Notes under the pieces: model-generated
The model's database searches: none
Seen by the model: only the letters and a program-made list of their open reading frames with translations
What the model was told of the DNA's origin: nothing
NCBI GenBank assembly: GCA_002402725.1
Contig: DHGL01000037.1
Location: 15,670-42,910, forward strand
Direction: 5' to 3'
DNA: 27,241 bases
Source of the DNA: Anaerolineaceae bacterium UBA4799
GTDB lineage: Bacteria; Chloroflexota; Anaerolineae; Anaerolineales; Anaerolineaceae
In this document: positions 16,918-24,415 of the stretch, in pieces
Layout of the letters: every line of letters begins with the position of its first letter
Numbering within the stretch: position 1 is the first letter of the stretch
Program-made: the position numbers and the translations under genes

Positions 16918-18026
16918 CTCTTCACCTGGTACGAAGGTTTAATTTCACGCATCGCCACATAATTCATGCCTCCCACCTGGGAGATGAAACCTTTTAGTTC
17001 CATCATGGTGAGTGTAGCCGAGACATCATTGATGGGTAAGCCCGTTATCTCGCAAAGTTGATCGATATGCACGGGTTCTGATGACAGATAGCGCAGCAAA
17101 TTTTGCTCCGCCTGGTTCAGCGGGTTGAGCTTCCGTGCCTGCTGCTTTTCCGGGATCTGTTCCAACTTCAGCACTTCAAGTATTTCGCTCATTTTCAATA
17201 ATGGGCGCGCTCCCTGTTCGATCAAATGATTGGTGCCCTCACTTTGCGGCGCCAGGATGCTTCCCGGAACAGCAAAGACATCCCTGCCCTGTTCCACCGC
17301 GAATTCCGCGGTAATCAGCGCACCACTTTTTTCTCCAGCCTCCACCACCACGGTAGCCAGGGACAAGCCTGAAATGATGCGGTTACGTGGCGGGAAATTC
17401 ACCCCATCCGGAGAAGTACCGACAGGGTAATCACTGACCAGTGCCCCTTGCGCGATGATATCAGCAGCAAGTTTACGGTGCTCCGGCGGATAGATGACAT
17501 CCACACCGCTGCCCAACACCGCGATCGTTCGTCCTCCAGCCCGCAGCGCGGATTGGTGGGCAATGGCATCCACGCCGCGCGCCAGACCACTGATAACCGT
17601 TACCCCATTCTGCGCCAGGAAGGTGGCAATTTCACTCGCAACCTGCCTGCCGTAAGGTGTGACACGGCGCGTACCTACTACCGCTACAGCCCAATCATCT
17701 TCCACATTGAGTGCCCCCTTGATAAACAATACAGGGGGAGATTGATCGATTTCCTTCAAACGCCGCGGGTAGTCGGTATCGTTCCAGGTCATCACCCTGA
17801 TGCCGGTTTGATTTATCCTGTCCATCACTCGATCCAGGTCAACCTGGTTTCTGACATTCAGGAAATTTTCTACAACGCGTTGGGGTAAACCGGCAGATAA
17901 TAGTCCCGATACCGGGGCATCCCAGGCAATCTCCGCTGAATCAAAAAAATCCAGGATCTGCTTGAACCTGACAGCCCCAATGCCCTTAACCAGGTTGAAA
18001 CCCACCCAGTATTTAATCGGGTCCAA
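16914..18026 (-). CDS. dprA: DNA-processing protein DprA
   Basis: Binds incoming single-stranded DNA and loads RecA during natural transformation. The 370-residue protein has an N-terminal helix-hairpin-helix-like region (NLVKGIGAVRFKQILDFF), a Rossmann-type core with VVGTRRVTPYGRQVA (117-130), ISGLARGVDAIAH (145-157), AVLGSGVDVIYPPEH (169-183), FPPRNRIISGLS (211-222) and EAGEKSGALITA (229-240), and a C-terminal winged-helix domain (about 295-365). The start is TTG, four bases after GGAGGG and nine bases beyond the rimM stop. Its place in an SRP/ribosomal group is not the usual one. It hints at, but does not prove, competence; many bacteria keep dprA without known transformation. Confidence 0.96.
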   Translation of the reverse strand: MDPIKYWVGFNLVKGIGAVRFKQILDFFDSAEIAWDAPVSGLLSAGLPQRVVENFLNVRNQVDLDRVMDRINQTGIRVMTWNDTDYPRRLKEIDQSPPVLFIKGALNVEDDWAVAVVGTRRVTPYGRQVASEIATFLAQNGVTVISGLARGVDAIAHQSALRAGGRTIAVLGSGVDVIYPPEHRKLAADIIAQGALVSDYPVGTSPDGVNFPPRNRIISGLSLATVVVEAGEKSGALITAEFAVEQGRDVFAVPGSILAPQSEGTNHLIEQGARPLLKMSEILEVLKLEQIPEKQQARKLNPLNQAEQNLLRYLSSEPVHIDQLCEITGLPINDVSATLTMMELKGFISQVGGMNYVAMREIKPSYQVKR

Positions 18027-18035
18027 CTTACCCTC

Positions 18036-18596
18036 CTACAACCACTCCTGCTGGCGTACAACCATGCAGCCCGCTTCTTTATCTATTTCCATTATTACTG
18101 ATTTTATCGCAGGCACCAGAATTTCAGTGCCGTCATCACTTTTTACCACATAAACATCATTCGCGCCTGTCACCAGGATTTCATCGACCACGCCTATCAG
18201 GTCATGGGTTTCAGTATATACTTTCATGCCGATAATCTCGTGATGATAATATCGTCCTGCCGCCAGAGGAGCTGCCTGGCGCGCCTGGATATACACCCTT
18301 TGGTTGCGAAACCCCTCAACCATCTGGCAGTCATTGTAATCAGCAAAACTTACCAGCCAAAGTTTATCCGCAGCATGGATGCTTGAAACCGAAACTTCTG
18401 TCTTTTTATCTCCAATAAAAACAGGTACACCGGCGTGAATTCTCTCCGGGTGTTCTGTGACCAGTTCAAGCCATAGTTCACCCCTTACGCCGTGGGGGCG
18501 GCGAAGCTTGCCAATCATCAAGTAGACAGGCTCGCCGGTTTGGGGCGAGCCTGGTTGAGACTTTGACTGTGAATCAGTAACCTTGTTGGCGGTCAT
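18036..18596 (-). CDS. rimM: 16S rRNA processing protein RimM
   Basis: Assembly factor for the 30S head that binds ribosomal protein S19 and aids 16S maturation. It has 186 residues. A polar N-terminal tail of about 20 residues is followed by the RimM domain (IGKLRRPHGVRGELWL) and the PRC-barrel domain (YYHHEIIGMKVY, VTGANDVYVVKSDDGTEILV, PAIKSVI). All are strong family signatures. The ATG overlaps the stop of the KH gene by four bases (ATGA). The usual next gene, trmD, is missing and dprA follows instead. Confidence 0.96.
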   Translation of the reverse strand: MTANKVTDSQSKSQPGSPQTGEPVYLMIGKLRRPHGVRGELWLELVTEHPERIHAGVPVFIGDKKTEVSVSSIHAADKLWLVSFADYNDCQMVEGFRNQRVYIQARQAAPLAAGRYYHHEIIGMKVYTETHDLIGVVDEILVTGANDVYVVKSDDGTEILVPAIKSVIMEIDKEAGCMVVRQQEWL

Positions 18597-18889
18597 CTCG
18601 GTTCAGCGACATCCAGGTTGGCCTGTTTGCCTTCACGGGCGGCTGCAACACGCAATAACACACGCATGGCATTGGCGATTCTGCCGCCTTTGCCAATAAC
18701 GCGACCCATATCTTCCCTGGCTACGTGCAATTCAAGATTTTCCCGTCCCCCTGAGCGGTACTCAGTGACCACCACTTGCGAAGGATCATCCACCAGAGAA
18801 AGCGCGATATATTCCACAAGCTCTTTAATGTGACTTTCCTGGTCCATGTTGCGATGATATCTTTGAGCGGATCTGTCTGTTGGCTGCAT
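18593..18889 (-). CDS. khpA: KH-domain RNA-binding protein (KhpA/YlqC-like)
   Basis: Small RNA-binding protein with a single KH domain. The GxxG loop reads VIGKGGRIANAMR, and the opening IKELVEYIALSLVDDP is typical of the YlqC/KhpA group, which in some Gram-positives works with KhpB on cell-division and regulatory RNAs. It sits between rpsP and rimM, the standard location. The start is uncertain: ATG at 18889 gives 98 residues with a weak AGGT upstream and an 11-base gap after rpsP; ATG at 18847 gives 84 residues, closer to the family's usual length, but without a visible Shine-Dalgarno. Confidence 0.92.
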   Translation of the reverse strand: MQPTDRSAQRYHRNMDQESHIKELVEYIALSLVDDPSQVVVTEYRSGGRENLELHVAREDMGRVIGKGGRIANAMRVLLRVAAAREGKQANLDVAEPR

Positions 18890-18900
18890 CGTGACCTGGT

Positions 18901-19236
18901 TCAGGCTTTGATGTTGGCGTTTCGCTCGTCAACCGCTGTTTTGGCTTCTGCCAGAAGAGTTTCGAGAGATTCACCCTTTTTGAATCTTTCGTATCGGTCC
19001 AATACACCAGCGATCTTGAAAAGCTTTAAGACCGAGTCACTCGGGAGGGCGCCTTTTTTCATCCACTCATACACCCGGTCTTCCTGAACTTCCAACGTGA
19101 AAGGTTCAGTAGTTGGAATGTAGTTTCCGACAATTTCAAGGAAGCGACCATCACGCGGGCTTTCTTTATCTGCCACGATGATACGGTAGCTGGGCTGATG
19201 CCTTTGACCTGTCCTGCGTAAACGAATTCTTACCAT
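18901..19236 (-). CDS. rpsP: 30S ribosomal protein S16
   Basis: Small-subunit protein bS16, needed for 30S assembly. The N-terminus MVRIRLRRTGQRHQPSYRI and the following VADKESPRDGRFLEIVGNY are diagnostic. It has 111 residues, slightly longer than the common 80-90 because of a charged C-terminal helix (RFKKGESLETLLAEAK). AGGAGAG lies six bases before the ATG. It follows ffh after about 107 bases and leads the rpsP-KH-rimM trio. Confidence 0.98.
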   Translation of the reverse strand: MVRIRLRRTGQRHQPSYRIIVADKESPRDGRFLEIVGNYIPTTEPFTLEVQEDRVYEWMKKGALPSDSVLKLFKIAGVLDRYERFKKGESLETLLAEAKTAVDERNANIKA

Positions 19237-19343
19237 TTGCTTCTCTCCTGTTTCTCAAAAAATGATCAAATATGATGTGAATCCAAAAATTCCACTTTGG
19301 CGAGGGGCGCTGAAGGGAGCGCTTACCGCTGTTTCATTTTTGA
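19237..19343 (-). other. ffh-rpsP intergenic region with inverted repeats
   Basis: This non-coding gap holds a small GC hairpin (GCGCT 19307-19311, loop of six, AGCGC 19318-19322) and an A/T-rich inverted pair near its ends (19255-19265 and 19334-19343, based on TCATTTTTGA). Neither is followed by a clean T run, so it is not an obvious terminator. It may be a processing or attenuation element in the long message. No clear promoter is visible. Confidence 0.3.
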
Positions 19344-20666
19344 TCACTTGAACAATCGGGAAAGTCCCTTCCCGCCTGTTTTTTGCATCGTCTTCATCAA
19401 CCGCTGCGCGTCTCTAAACTGCTTGATCAAACGGTTAACCTCCTGCACATTCGTCCCTGAACCGCTGGCAATGCGCCGGCGGCGGGAGGCGTTCAACAGG
19501 TCAGGATTCCGCCTTTCCTGTCGCGTCATTGAAGCGATAATGGCTTCGGTGCGTTTTAAGTTCCTCTCGGTCTCTTCAGGCGGGATATTTCGCGAAACCT
19601 GCCCTAACCCGCCAGGCAACATGTCCATTACCTGTGAGATCGACCCCATTTTACGTAGTTGCTTCAACTGGTCAGCGAAATCTTCGAGATTGAAGTGACC
19701 TTTGAGAACCCGTTCCGCCTGCTCTTTTTGGGTTTTTTGATCGAAGGCGGCTTCGGCTTTCTCAATCAACCCAATCATATCACCCATTCCCAGAATCCGC
19801 GATGCCAATCTGGTGGGATCAAATACTTCTATCGCATCGATGCCTTCACCGGTACCGAGGAATTTTATTGGTACTCCGGTAACGTTGCGCACGGAAATCG
19901 CTGCGCCACCACGCGCGTCGCCATCCATCTTGGTAAAGAACAGTCCAGTGATATTTACCGTGTCCCGAAAGCCTTCGGCAACATGCAGGGCTTCCTGCCC
20001 TATCATCGCGTCAACCACCAACAGGGTTTCGCCCAGCTTAACTTTTTTAGCGATGGACTGCAATTCGTCCATCAAAACCTGGTCAAGCTGAGAGCGTCCC
20101 GCTGTATCGATGATGACTACTGAATACCCTCCTTTTTGCGCCTTATCAAAGGCGTGCGCTGCCAGCGCGGGCGGCTTTATGGTTGAATCGGCGACAACTT
20201 CGACACCAATCTTCTCACCCAGGGTCTGAAGTTGTTTTACAGCCGCCGGCCGGTAGGGGTCCCCTGCCACCAACAACACCCTTTCGCCATCAGCGCGCAG
20301 ACGTTTGGCCAGTTTTGCGGCGGCTGTGGTTTTGCCTGAACCCTGTAAACCTACCAGCATGATGGTGTAAGGTTTTACTCCACTGAGGTTCAACCTGGTG
20401 GGTTCACCCAGCGTGTTGATCAATTCTTCGTGGACGATCTTAATGATCTGTTGCGCGGGGTTAAGCGCTTTGCTTACCTCTGCACCCACGGCGCGTTCAC
20501 GTACACGGGCGGTGAAATCTTTCACCACTGAATAGTTTACGTCAGCTTCAAGCAGCGCTAGGCGGACCTCGCGCATCATCGCGTCAACATCCGCGGCAGA
20601 AAGCTTTCCTTTACGCCGTAGTTGCGTGAATATCTGGTTGAGCCTGCCGGTTAAATTTTCAAACAA
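19344..20666 (-). CDS. ffh: Signal recognition particle protein Ffh (SRP54)
   Basis: SRP GTPase that, with 4.5S RNA, delivers nascent membrane proteins to FtsY and SecYEG. It has the N domain (FENLTGRLNQIFTQLRRKGK), the G domain with GLQGSGKTTAAAKLA, DTAGR and TKMDGDARGG, and the Met-rich M domain ending in RRRRIASGSGTNVQEVN, which binds the RNA. From TTG at 20666 it has 440 residues, normal for the family. A longer open frame reaches a TTG at 20744, but that codon is part of the -35 box of the promoter, so the extra 26 residues are not translated. AGGG lies eight bases before the chosen TTG. It heads the ffh-rpsP-KH-rimM-dprA-manC-topA block. Confidence 0.97.
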   Translation of the reverse strand: MFENLTGRLNQIFTQLRRKGKLSAADVDAMMREVRLALLEADVNYSVVKDFTARVRERAVGAEVSKALNPAQQIIKIVHEELINTLGEPTRLNLSGVKPYTIMLVGLQGSGKTTAAAKLAKRLRADGERVLLVAGDPYRPAAVKQLQTLGEKIGVEVVADSTIKPPALAAHAFDKAQKGGYSVVIIDTAGRSQLDQVLMDELQSIAKKVKLGETLLVVDAMIGQEALHVAEGFRDTVNITGLFFTKMDGDARGGAAISVRNVTGVPIKFLGTGEGIDAIEVFDPTRLASRILGMGDMIGLIEKAEAAFDQKTQKEQAERVLKGHFNLEDFADQLKQLRKMGSISQVMDMLPGGLGQVSRNIPPEETERNLKRTEAIIASMTRQERRNPDLLNASRRRRIASGSGTNVQEVNRLIKQFRDAQRLMKTMQKTGGKGLSRLFK

Positions 20667-20687
20667 TGGAATAGCCCTGGTCTTCCA

Positions 20688-20703
20688 TCCACCCCGTGGT
20701 GGA
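20688..20703 (-). other. Hairpin in the ffh leader
   Basis: TCCACC, loop ACGG (mRNA sense), GGTGGA forms a perfect six-base stem in the roughly 43-base untranslated leader, between the predicted start site and the ffh TTG. There is no T run, so it is not a terminator. It could stabilise the message. Confidence 0.4.
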
Positions 20704-20715
20704 AATGCTGGCAGG

Positions 20716-20744
20716 ATTTTAGCCTTTAAGCAGGTATTGGTCAA
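20716..20744 (-). promoter_or_regulatory. Sigma-70-type promoter of the ffh block
   Basis: On the minus strand TTGACC (20739-20744) and TAAAAT (20716-20721) are separated by exactly 17 bases, each one base from consensus. The start site should lie near 20709. This is the best promoter in the window, and it sets the real ffh start downstream. Confidence 0.75.
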
Positions 20745-20808
20745 GAGAATATTCTGTCTATTCGGTTAACACCTGTCTGATTTGCATGCATCGGTTGTTT
20801 CAATGCGG

Positions 20809-20819
20809 GGTTATTAACC
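20809..20819. promoter_or_regulatory. Palindrome GGTTATTAACC upstream of degV, possible operator
   Basis: A perfect palindrome around a central T, with an outlying CGGTTAA (20763-20769) that is the inverse complement of TTAACCG (20814-20820). It lies between the divergent ffh and degV genes and could bind a regulator. Chance is not excluded for a site this short. Confidence 0.25.
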
Positions 20820-20854
20820 GCAGAAATCTATGGATAAGTTTCTGGAGGTTCAAA

Positions 20855-21715
20855 ATGAGTAAAGTAATGATCGTCACTGACAGCACTGCCAATATTCCCC
20901 CCGAATTATTGGATGTCAATCCGATTGTTTCAGTTCCATTACAGGTGATCTGGGGAAACGAAATCCTACGGGATGGCATCGACATCCAGGCGCGCGAGTT
21001 TTATGAACGTTTATCTGTAGCAAAAGAAATGCCGTCGACTTCGCAGGTCACCCCCGAGGAATTCAAATCGATGTATGGCAGTTTGATAGAAGAAGGGTAT
21101 GACATCCTCAGCATGCACATCTCCAGCAAACTATCGGGTACACTCGATTCTGCGGCTCAGGCAAAAAAAGCCTTTCCAAATGCCCGCATAGAACTGGTTG
21201 ACTCGCTCAGTACGAGTATGGCAATGGGATTCCAGGTGCTCAGCGCTGCCCGCATGGCAGGAATTGGAGCGACCCTGGAGGAATGCAAAGCAGTGGCGGA
21301 AAAAGCGAAAGCCAACACAGGTGTGTACTTTGTAGTAAACACACTGGAATTTCTCCGCCGCGGCGGCCGCATTGGCGGTGCGCAGGCTTTTTTAGGCAGC
21401 ATGTTGGACATGAAACCGATCCTCGAGTTGCGTGAAGGACGCATAGAGGCTATCGAACGTATCAGAACCATCGGCAAAGCCATCGACCGTCTGCTTGACC
21501 TGGTTGAACAGCGGGTTGGCAAAGCACAGGGACCTGTGCGTTTGTGCGTGGTTCATGCCAACGCGGAAAATGAAGGCAAAGCGCTGTTGGAAAGGGCTAT
21601 CAAGCGCTTCCCAACCAGCGTGGTTACAGACGCGGTGATGAGTACGGTCTCAACCGTGCTGGGCACCCACGTCGGACCCGGCGCTTTGGGTCTCGCTTTC
21701 ATGCACAGTATGTAG
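20855..21715 (+). CDS. DegV-family fatty-acid-binding protein
   Basis: Protein of 286 residues that binds a fatty acid; the FakB branch presents it to the fatty acid kinase FakA. The opening KVMIVTDSTANIPPELL, the MPSTSQVTPEEF loop (which contacts the carboxylate), HISSKLSGTLDSA and the FLRRGGRIGG motif are all family signatures. The ATG at 20855 has GGAGG six bases upstream; a longer frame from 20786 has no such support and would cover the possible operator. No fatty acid kinase (fakA) is next to it. It is closed by a strong terminator, so it is probably a single-gene unit divergent from ffh. Confidence 0.95.
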   Translation: MSKVMIVTDSTANIPPELLDVNPIVSVPLQVIWGNEILRDGIDIQAREFYERLSVAKEMPSTSQVTPEEFKSMYGSLIEEGYDILSMHISSKLSGTLDSAAQAKKAFPNARIELVDSLSTSMAMGFQVLSAARMAGIGATLEECKAVAEKAKANTGVYFVVNTLEFLRRGGRIGGAQAFLGSMLDMKPILELREGRIEAIERIRTIGKAIDRLLDLVEQRVGKAQGPVRLCVVHANAENEGKALLERAIKRFPTSVVTDAVMSTVSTVLGTHVGPGALGLAFMHSM

Positions 21716-21738
21716 GCTGCTTTACATAAACTTTACAT

Positions 21739-21764
21739 CCTCCCGCTGACTTCGGGAGGTTTTT
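21739..21764 (+). terminator. Rho-independent terminator after degV
   Basis: CCTCCCG (21739-21745), a seven-base loop, CGGGAGG (21753-21759) and then TTTTT form a canonical intrinsic terminator 24 bases after the degV stop. Confidence 0.88.
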
Positions 21765-21790
21765 GTCTAAAGATTTCATTCTGGTAAAAT
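21763..21790 (+). promoter_or_regulatory. Promoter upstream of the DUF1015 gene
   Basis: TAAAAT (21785-21790) is preceded directly by TGG, giving an extended -10. TTGTCT (21763-21768), 16 bases upstream, is an acceptable -35. The predicted start near 21797 lies just before AGGAGA, so the leader is short. It starts the last plus-strand unit. Confidence 0.5.
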
Positions 21791-21811
21791 TATTCTCAGG
21801 AGACTTAAATA

Positions 21812-23131
21812 ATGAGGAATTATCCAGGCATTGGCGTGCAAATTCCAGAGATTTATCTGCCGGTTGATAATATCGATCTGACGAAATGGGCGGTAATTGC
21901 CTGTGATCAGTACACTTCACAACCTGAGTACTGGGAACAGGTCGCCAAAAACGTGGGGGATTCACCCTCAACGTATCACCTGATCTTGCCGGAAGCCTAC
22001 CTGGGAACTGAAAAAGAGGCGGAACGCATTCAGAGCACGCACGCCAAAATGCAACAATATCTCACGGATGGATTGTTGAGACCTCAGCAAAATGCGATTT
22101 ATGTTGAGCGCACAGTCGGAGGAAAAACACGGCGTGGGCTGATGCTTGCCCTGGACCTGGAACAATATGATTTCTCCAAAGGCTCCCAGAGCCTTATCAG
22201 AGCCACCGAAGGCACAATCCTCGACCGCCTCCCGCCCCGCATCCGCATCCGCAAAGAAGCTCCCCTGGAATTGCCACACATCCTTGTCCTCATTGATGAT
22301 CCAGATGATAAAGTTATCGGCACGGTAACCAGAGCCAGCCAGTCTTTACCACTGGCTTATGACTTTGACCTGATGCAACAAAGCGGTCATTTGAGCGGTC
22401 GGCTCGTAAATGATGAAGCGCTTGAGAAATCGATCATTAATAACCTCGAAGCCCTTGCTGACCCAAAATCCTTTTACGCTAAATACCGGGTCTCTCCTGA
22501 TAAAGGTGTACTATTGTTCGCGGTGGGGGATGGCAACCATTCCCTGGCGACCGCGAAAGCAATTTGGGAGGAACTTAAAACCAGCGTGGGGATGGACCAC
22601 CCCGCACGCTATGCCCTTGTGGAAGTGGAAAATATCCATGACCCCGGGCTGGAGTTTGAACCGATCCACCGCGTGCTCTTCAACAATAGGGTAAACCTTG
22701 AACAGGTTCTGAAAGACATCTTCGACAACGCACTGACATTTGAACCTGTGAACTCGTTTGCTGGATTGAAAGCAAAGGTGAAACACCCCTCTGCCGAATG
22801 CCAGAAGTTCGGACTGATCTCGGAGCGCGGGTTTTCTGTCGGCAGAATCACCAGCCCGACCGCCAATCTGGTGATAGGTACACTGCAGCCGATCCTTGAC
22901 CGGCTGGTTACCGATGGTTCAGTAAACAGTATTGATTATGTCCATGGTGATGATACCCTTTTCAAGCTAGGGGTTGACCCTGCAAACGCCGGTATCTATC
23001 TGCCGGCAATAGCAAAAGATGAATTGTTCCGCACGGTTCTGCTTGATGGCGCTTTGCCTCGCAAAACCTTTTCCATGGGTGAAGCGCACGAGAAACGGTT
23101 CTACATGGAATCTCGCAGGATTACCGTCTGA
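21812..23131 (+). CDS. DUF1015 family protein
   Basis: Cytoplasmic protein of 439 residues of the DUF1015 family (PF06245), widespread but of unproven function. Typical features are the early ACDQYTSQPEYWEQV segment, the central FAVGDGNHSLATAKAIWEEL with its conserved GDGNHS, and VEVENIHDPGLEFEPIHR. The C-terminal stretch DYVHGDDTLF is also characteristic. It has full length and no signal peptide. AGGAGA lies eight bases before the ATG. Some members sit near serine or phosphoglycerate genes, but here it precedes four probably exported or small proteins, with a 17-base gap to the next gene. No catalytic role is assigned. Confidence 0.93.
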   Translation: MRNYPGIGVQIPEIYLPVDNIDLTKWAVIACDQYTSQPEYWEQVAKNVGDSPSTYHLILPEAYLGTEKEAERIQSTHAKMQQYLTDGLLRPQQNAIYVERTVGGKTRRGLMLALDLEQYDFSKGSQSLIRATEGTILDRLPPRIRIRKEAPLELPHILVLIDDPDDKVIGTVTRASQSLPLAYDFDLMQQSGHLSGRLVNDEALEKSIINNLEALADPKSFYAKYRVSPDKGVLLFAVGDGNHSLATAKAIWEELKTSVGMDHPARYALVEVENIHDPGLEFEPIHRVLFNNRVNLEQVLKDIFDNALTFEPVNSFAGLKAKVKHPSAECQKFGLISERGFSVGRITSPTANLVIGTLQPILDRLVTDGSVNSIDYVHGDDTLFKLGVDPANAGIYLPAIAKDELFRTVLLDGALPRKTFSMGEAHEKRFYMESRRITV

Positions 23132-23148
23132 TTGAACGGGTCAACCTG

Positions 23149-23484
23149 ATGAATCCCATCGACAATGAAAAAGGGGTCTCCGCAGCACCACAAATCGACC
23201 AGCTTAACGCCAAATTGCTCCCGGATCGTCAACGGGTGCGCGTCACGCTGGAGCTTAATAACGCGGAATCCCGGCCAACCGTTGAACTCATGCTGCTCGA
23301 TAAACAGCAAGTTGAAATTGCGCAATCGACCATCATCGGTATATTCGATAGAATGATTACTTTTACCCTGCACCTTGGCAGGCACAGCACGGACGAAACG
23401 CTTTCCTTACAAGCGAACGTCATCCTTAAGGACAGCAAATTGGTGAATACAAAAAAGGTATCGGTCGAAATTGACCGCCAGTAA
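23149..23484 (+). CDS. Small unrecognised protein
   Basis: Protein of 111 residues that I cannot place in a family. There is no signal peptide, membrane helix or cysteine. The pattern of alternating hydrophobic residues (RVRVTLELNN, TVELMLLDKQQVEI, FTLHLGR, LSLQANVIL, KKVSVEID) suggests an all-beta fold of about six to seven strands. It begins 17 bases after the DUF1015 stop and ends nine bases before the M23 lipoprotein, so it is likely to be in the same transcript. The Shine-Dalgarno is weak, suggesting dependence on upstream translation. Codon use and spacing look genuine. Confidence 0.75.
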   Translation: MNPIDNEKGVSAAPQIDQLNAKLLPDRQRVRVTLELNNAESRPTVELMLLDKQQVEIAQSTIIGIFDRMITFTLHLGRHSTDETLSLQANVILKDSKLVNTKKVSVEIDRQ

Positions 23485-23493
23485 CAAATTCTC

Positions 23494-24372
23494 ATGAAAA
23501 GACGGTGTGTTGTTGTCGTATGCCTGGTTTTATTGATCTCGCTGTTTTTCACGGGTTGTTCCGGTTCAGATGGTGACATCCCGCTTCAAACACCCGCCAT
23601 GACAATGCCAACCGGTCAAGCCACAACAACACCCACCCCCTCCATCACTGTTACCCAAAAACCAACCTCCACGTCCACCGCAACGCCACGACCTGCAGGT
23701 GCGGTCTGCTCGCCGCTTCAGGATATTAAACCCAGTGACCTGCATAAGATCACATCACAGGGCTTTACACCTCCCGCGCCTTATAAAGATGATGGTCACC
23801 CCGCGGTTGACCTGGCCTTTTTCACTTTCAAAGAACTGCCATCCATGATCGGACACCCGGTGCAATCCATCCTCCCCGGCATCGTCAGCCTGGTAATCCA
23901 TGACCGTTACCCTTACGGAAACGCCGTCCTGATCGAAACACCCATCGAAAATATATCCGCCATATGGCTAAACTCACTAGCACTTCCGACCGCGATACCG
24001 CAGGAAAACCTGGAACTAATTCGCCCGTGTGATTCCGATCCCGTGTTCCAGGGTATGGTTCCAATCAAATGGAATGCGGATGCCAAATCCGTGTACGTGC
24101 TTTACGCTCACCTGCTGGAAATACCAACTGTGAGATTTGGAGATATTGTTAACTGCGGGCAGGAAATCGGAGCTGTTGGCAATACCGGTAACTCCGCAGC
24201 AGAGCATCTTCATCTCGAGGTAAGGATCGGTCCAGCAGATGCACGGTTTGGAACGCTGGCCATGTATACACCAGATGCCACCATTGAAGAACGGTACAGT
24301 TATTGCATCTGGACTACATCAGGGAGATTTCAGCCCTTTAATCCGGTCATGCTCTGGGAGCAGGAACCATGA
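23494..24372 (+). CDS. M23-family metallopeptidase lipoprotein
   Basis: Secreted, lipid-anchored zinc endopeptidase expected to cut peptidoglycan cross-links. A basic signal peptide ends in the lipobox FTGC with Cys22. Residues 30-68 are a Thr/Pro/Ser-rich stalk. The LytM/M23 domain follows (about 90-250), with zinc and catalytic residues in HPAVDL (His102, Asp106), YAHL (His206) and HLHLEVR (His238, His240), so the active site looks complete. A long insertion (about 150-195, containing Cys179) separates the two halves. There is no clear Shine-Dalgarno; the ATG lies nine bases after the small protein's stop. It is followed by a second lipoprotein and another M23 enzyme. Confidence 0.92.
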   Translation: MKRRCVVVVCLVLLISLFFTGCSGSDGDIPLQTPAMTMPTGQATTTPTPSITVTQKPTSTSTATPRPAGAVCSPLQDIKPSDLHKITSQGFTPPAPYKDDGHPAVDLAFFTFKELPSMIGHPVQSILPGIVSLVIHDRYPYGNAVLIETPIENISAIWLNSLALPTAIPQENLELIRPCDSDPVFQGMVPIKWNADAKSVYVLYAHLLEIPTVRFGDIVNCGQEIGAVGNTGNSAAEHLHLEVRIGPADARFGTLAMYTPDATIEERYSYCIWTTSGRFQPFNPVMLWEQEP

Positions 24373-24415
24373 GGACGCTCTCCGCGTTTACCGGGTAATA
24401 ATAAACGAAGGTCTT

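Noticed and set aside
16914..18026. DprA as evidence of a competence or mobile island
   Set aside because: No comEA, comEC or pilus genes are visible, and dprA is widely kept as a single housekeeping gene.
20667..20744. Longer Ffh with 26 extra N-terminal residues from TTG 20744
   Set aside because: The codon falls in the -35 box, the extra residues are not family-like, and the N domain begins at FENLTGRLNQ.
24239..24415. N-terminal extension of the TolB-like protein
   Set aside because: It overlaps the conserved end of the M23 lipoprotein gene; the lipoprotein signal peptide starts at ATG 24416 with AAGG upstream.
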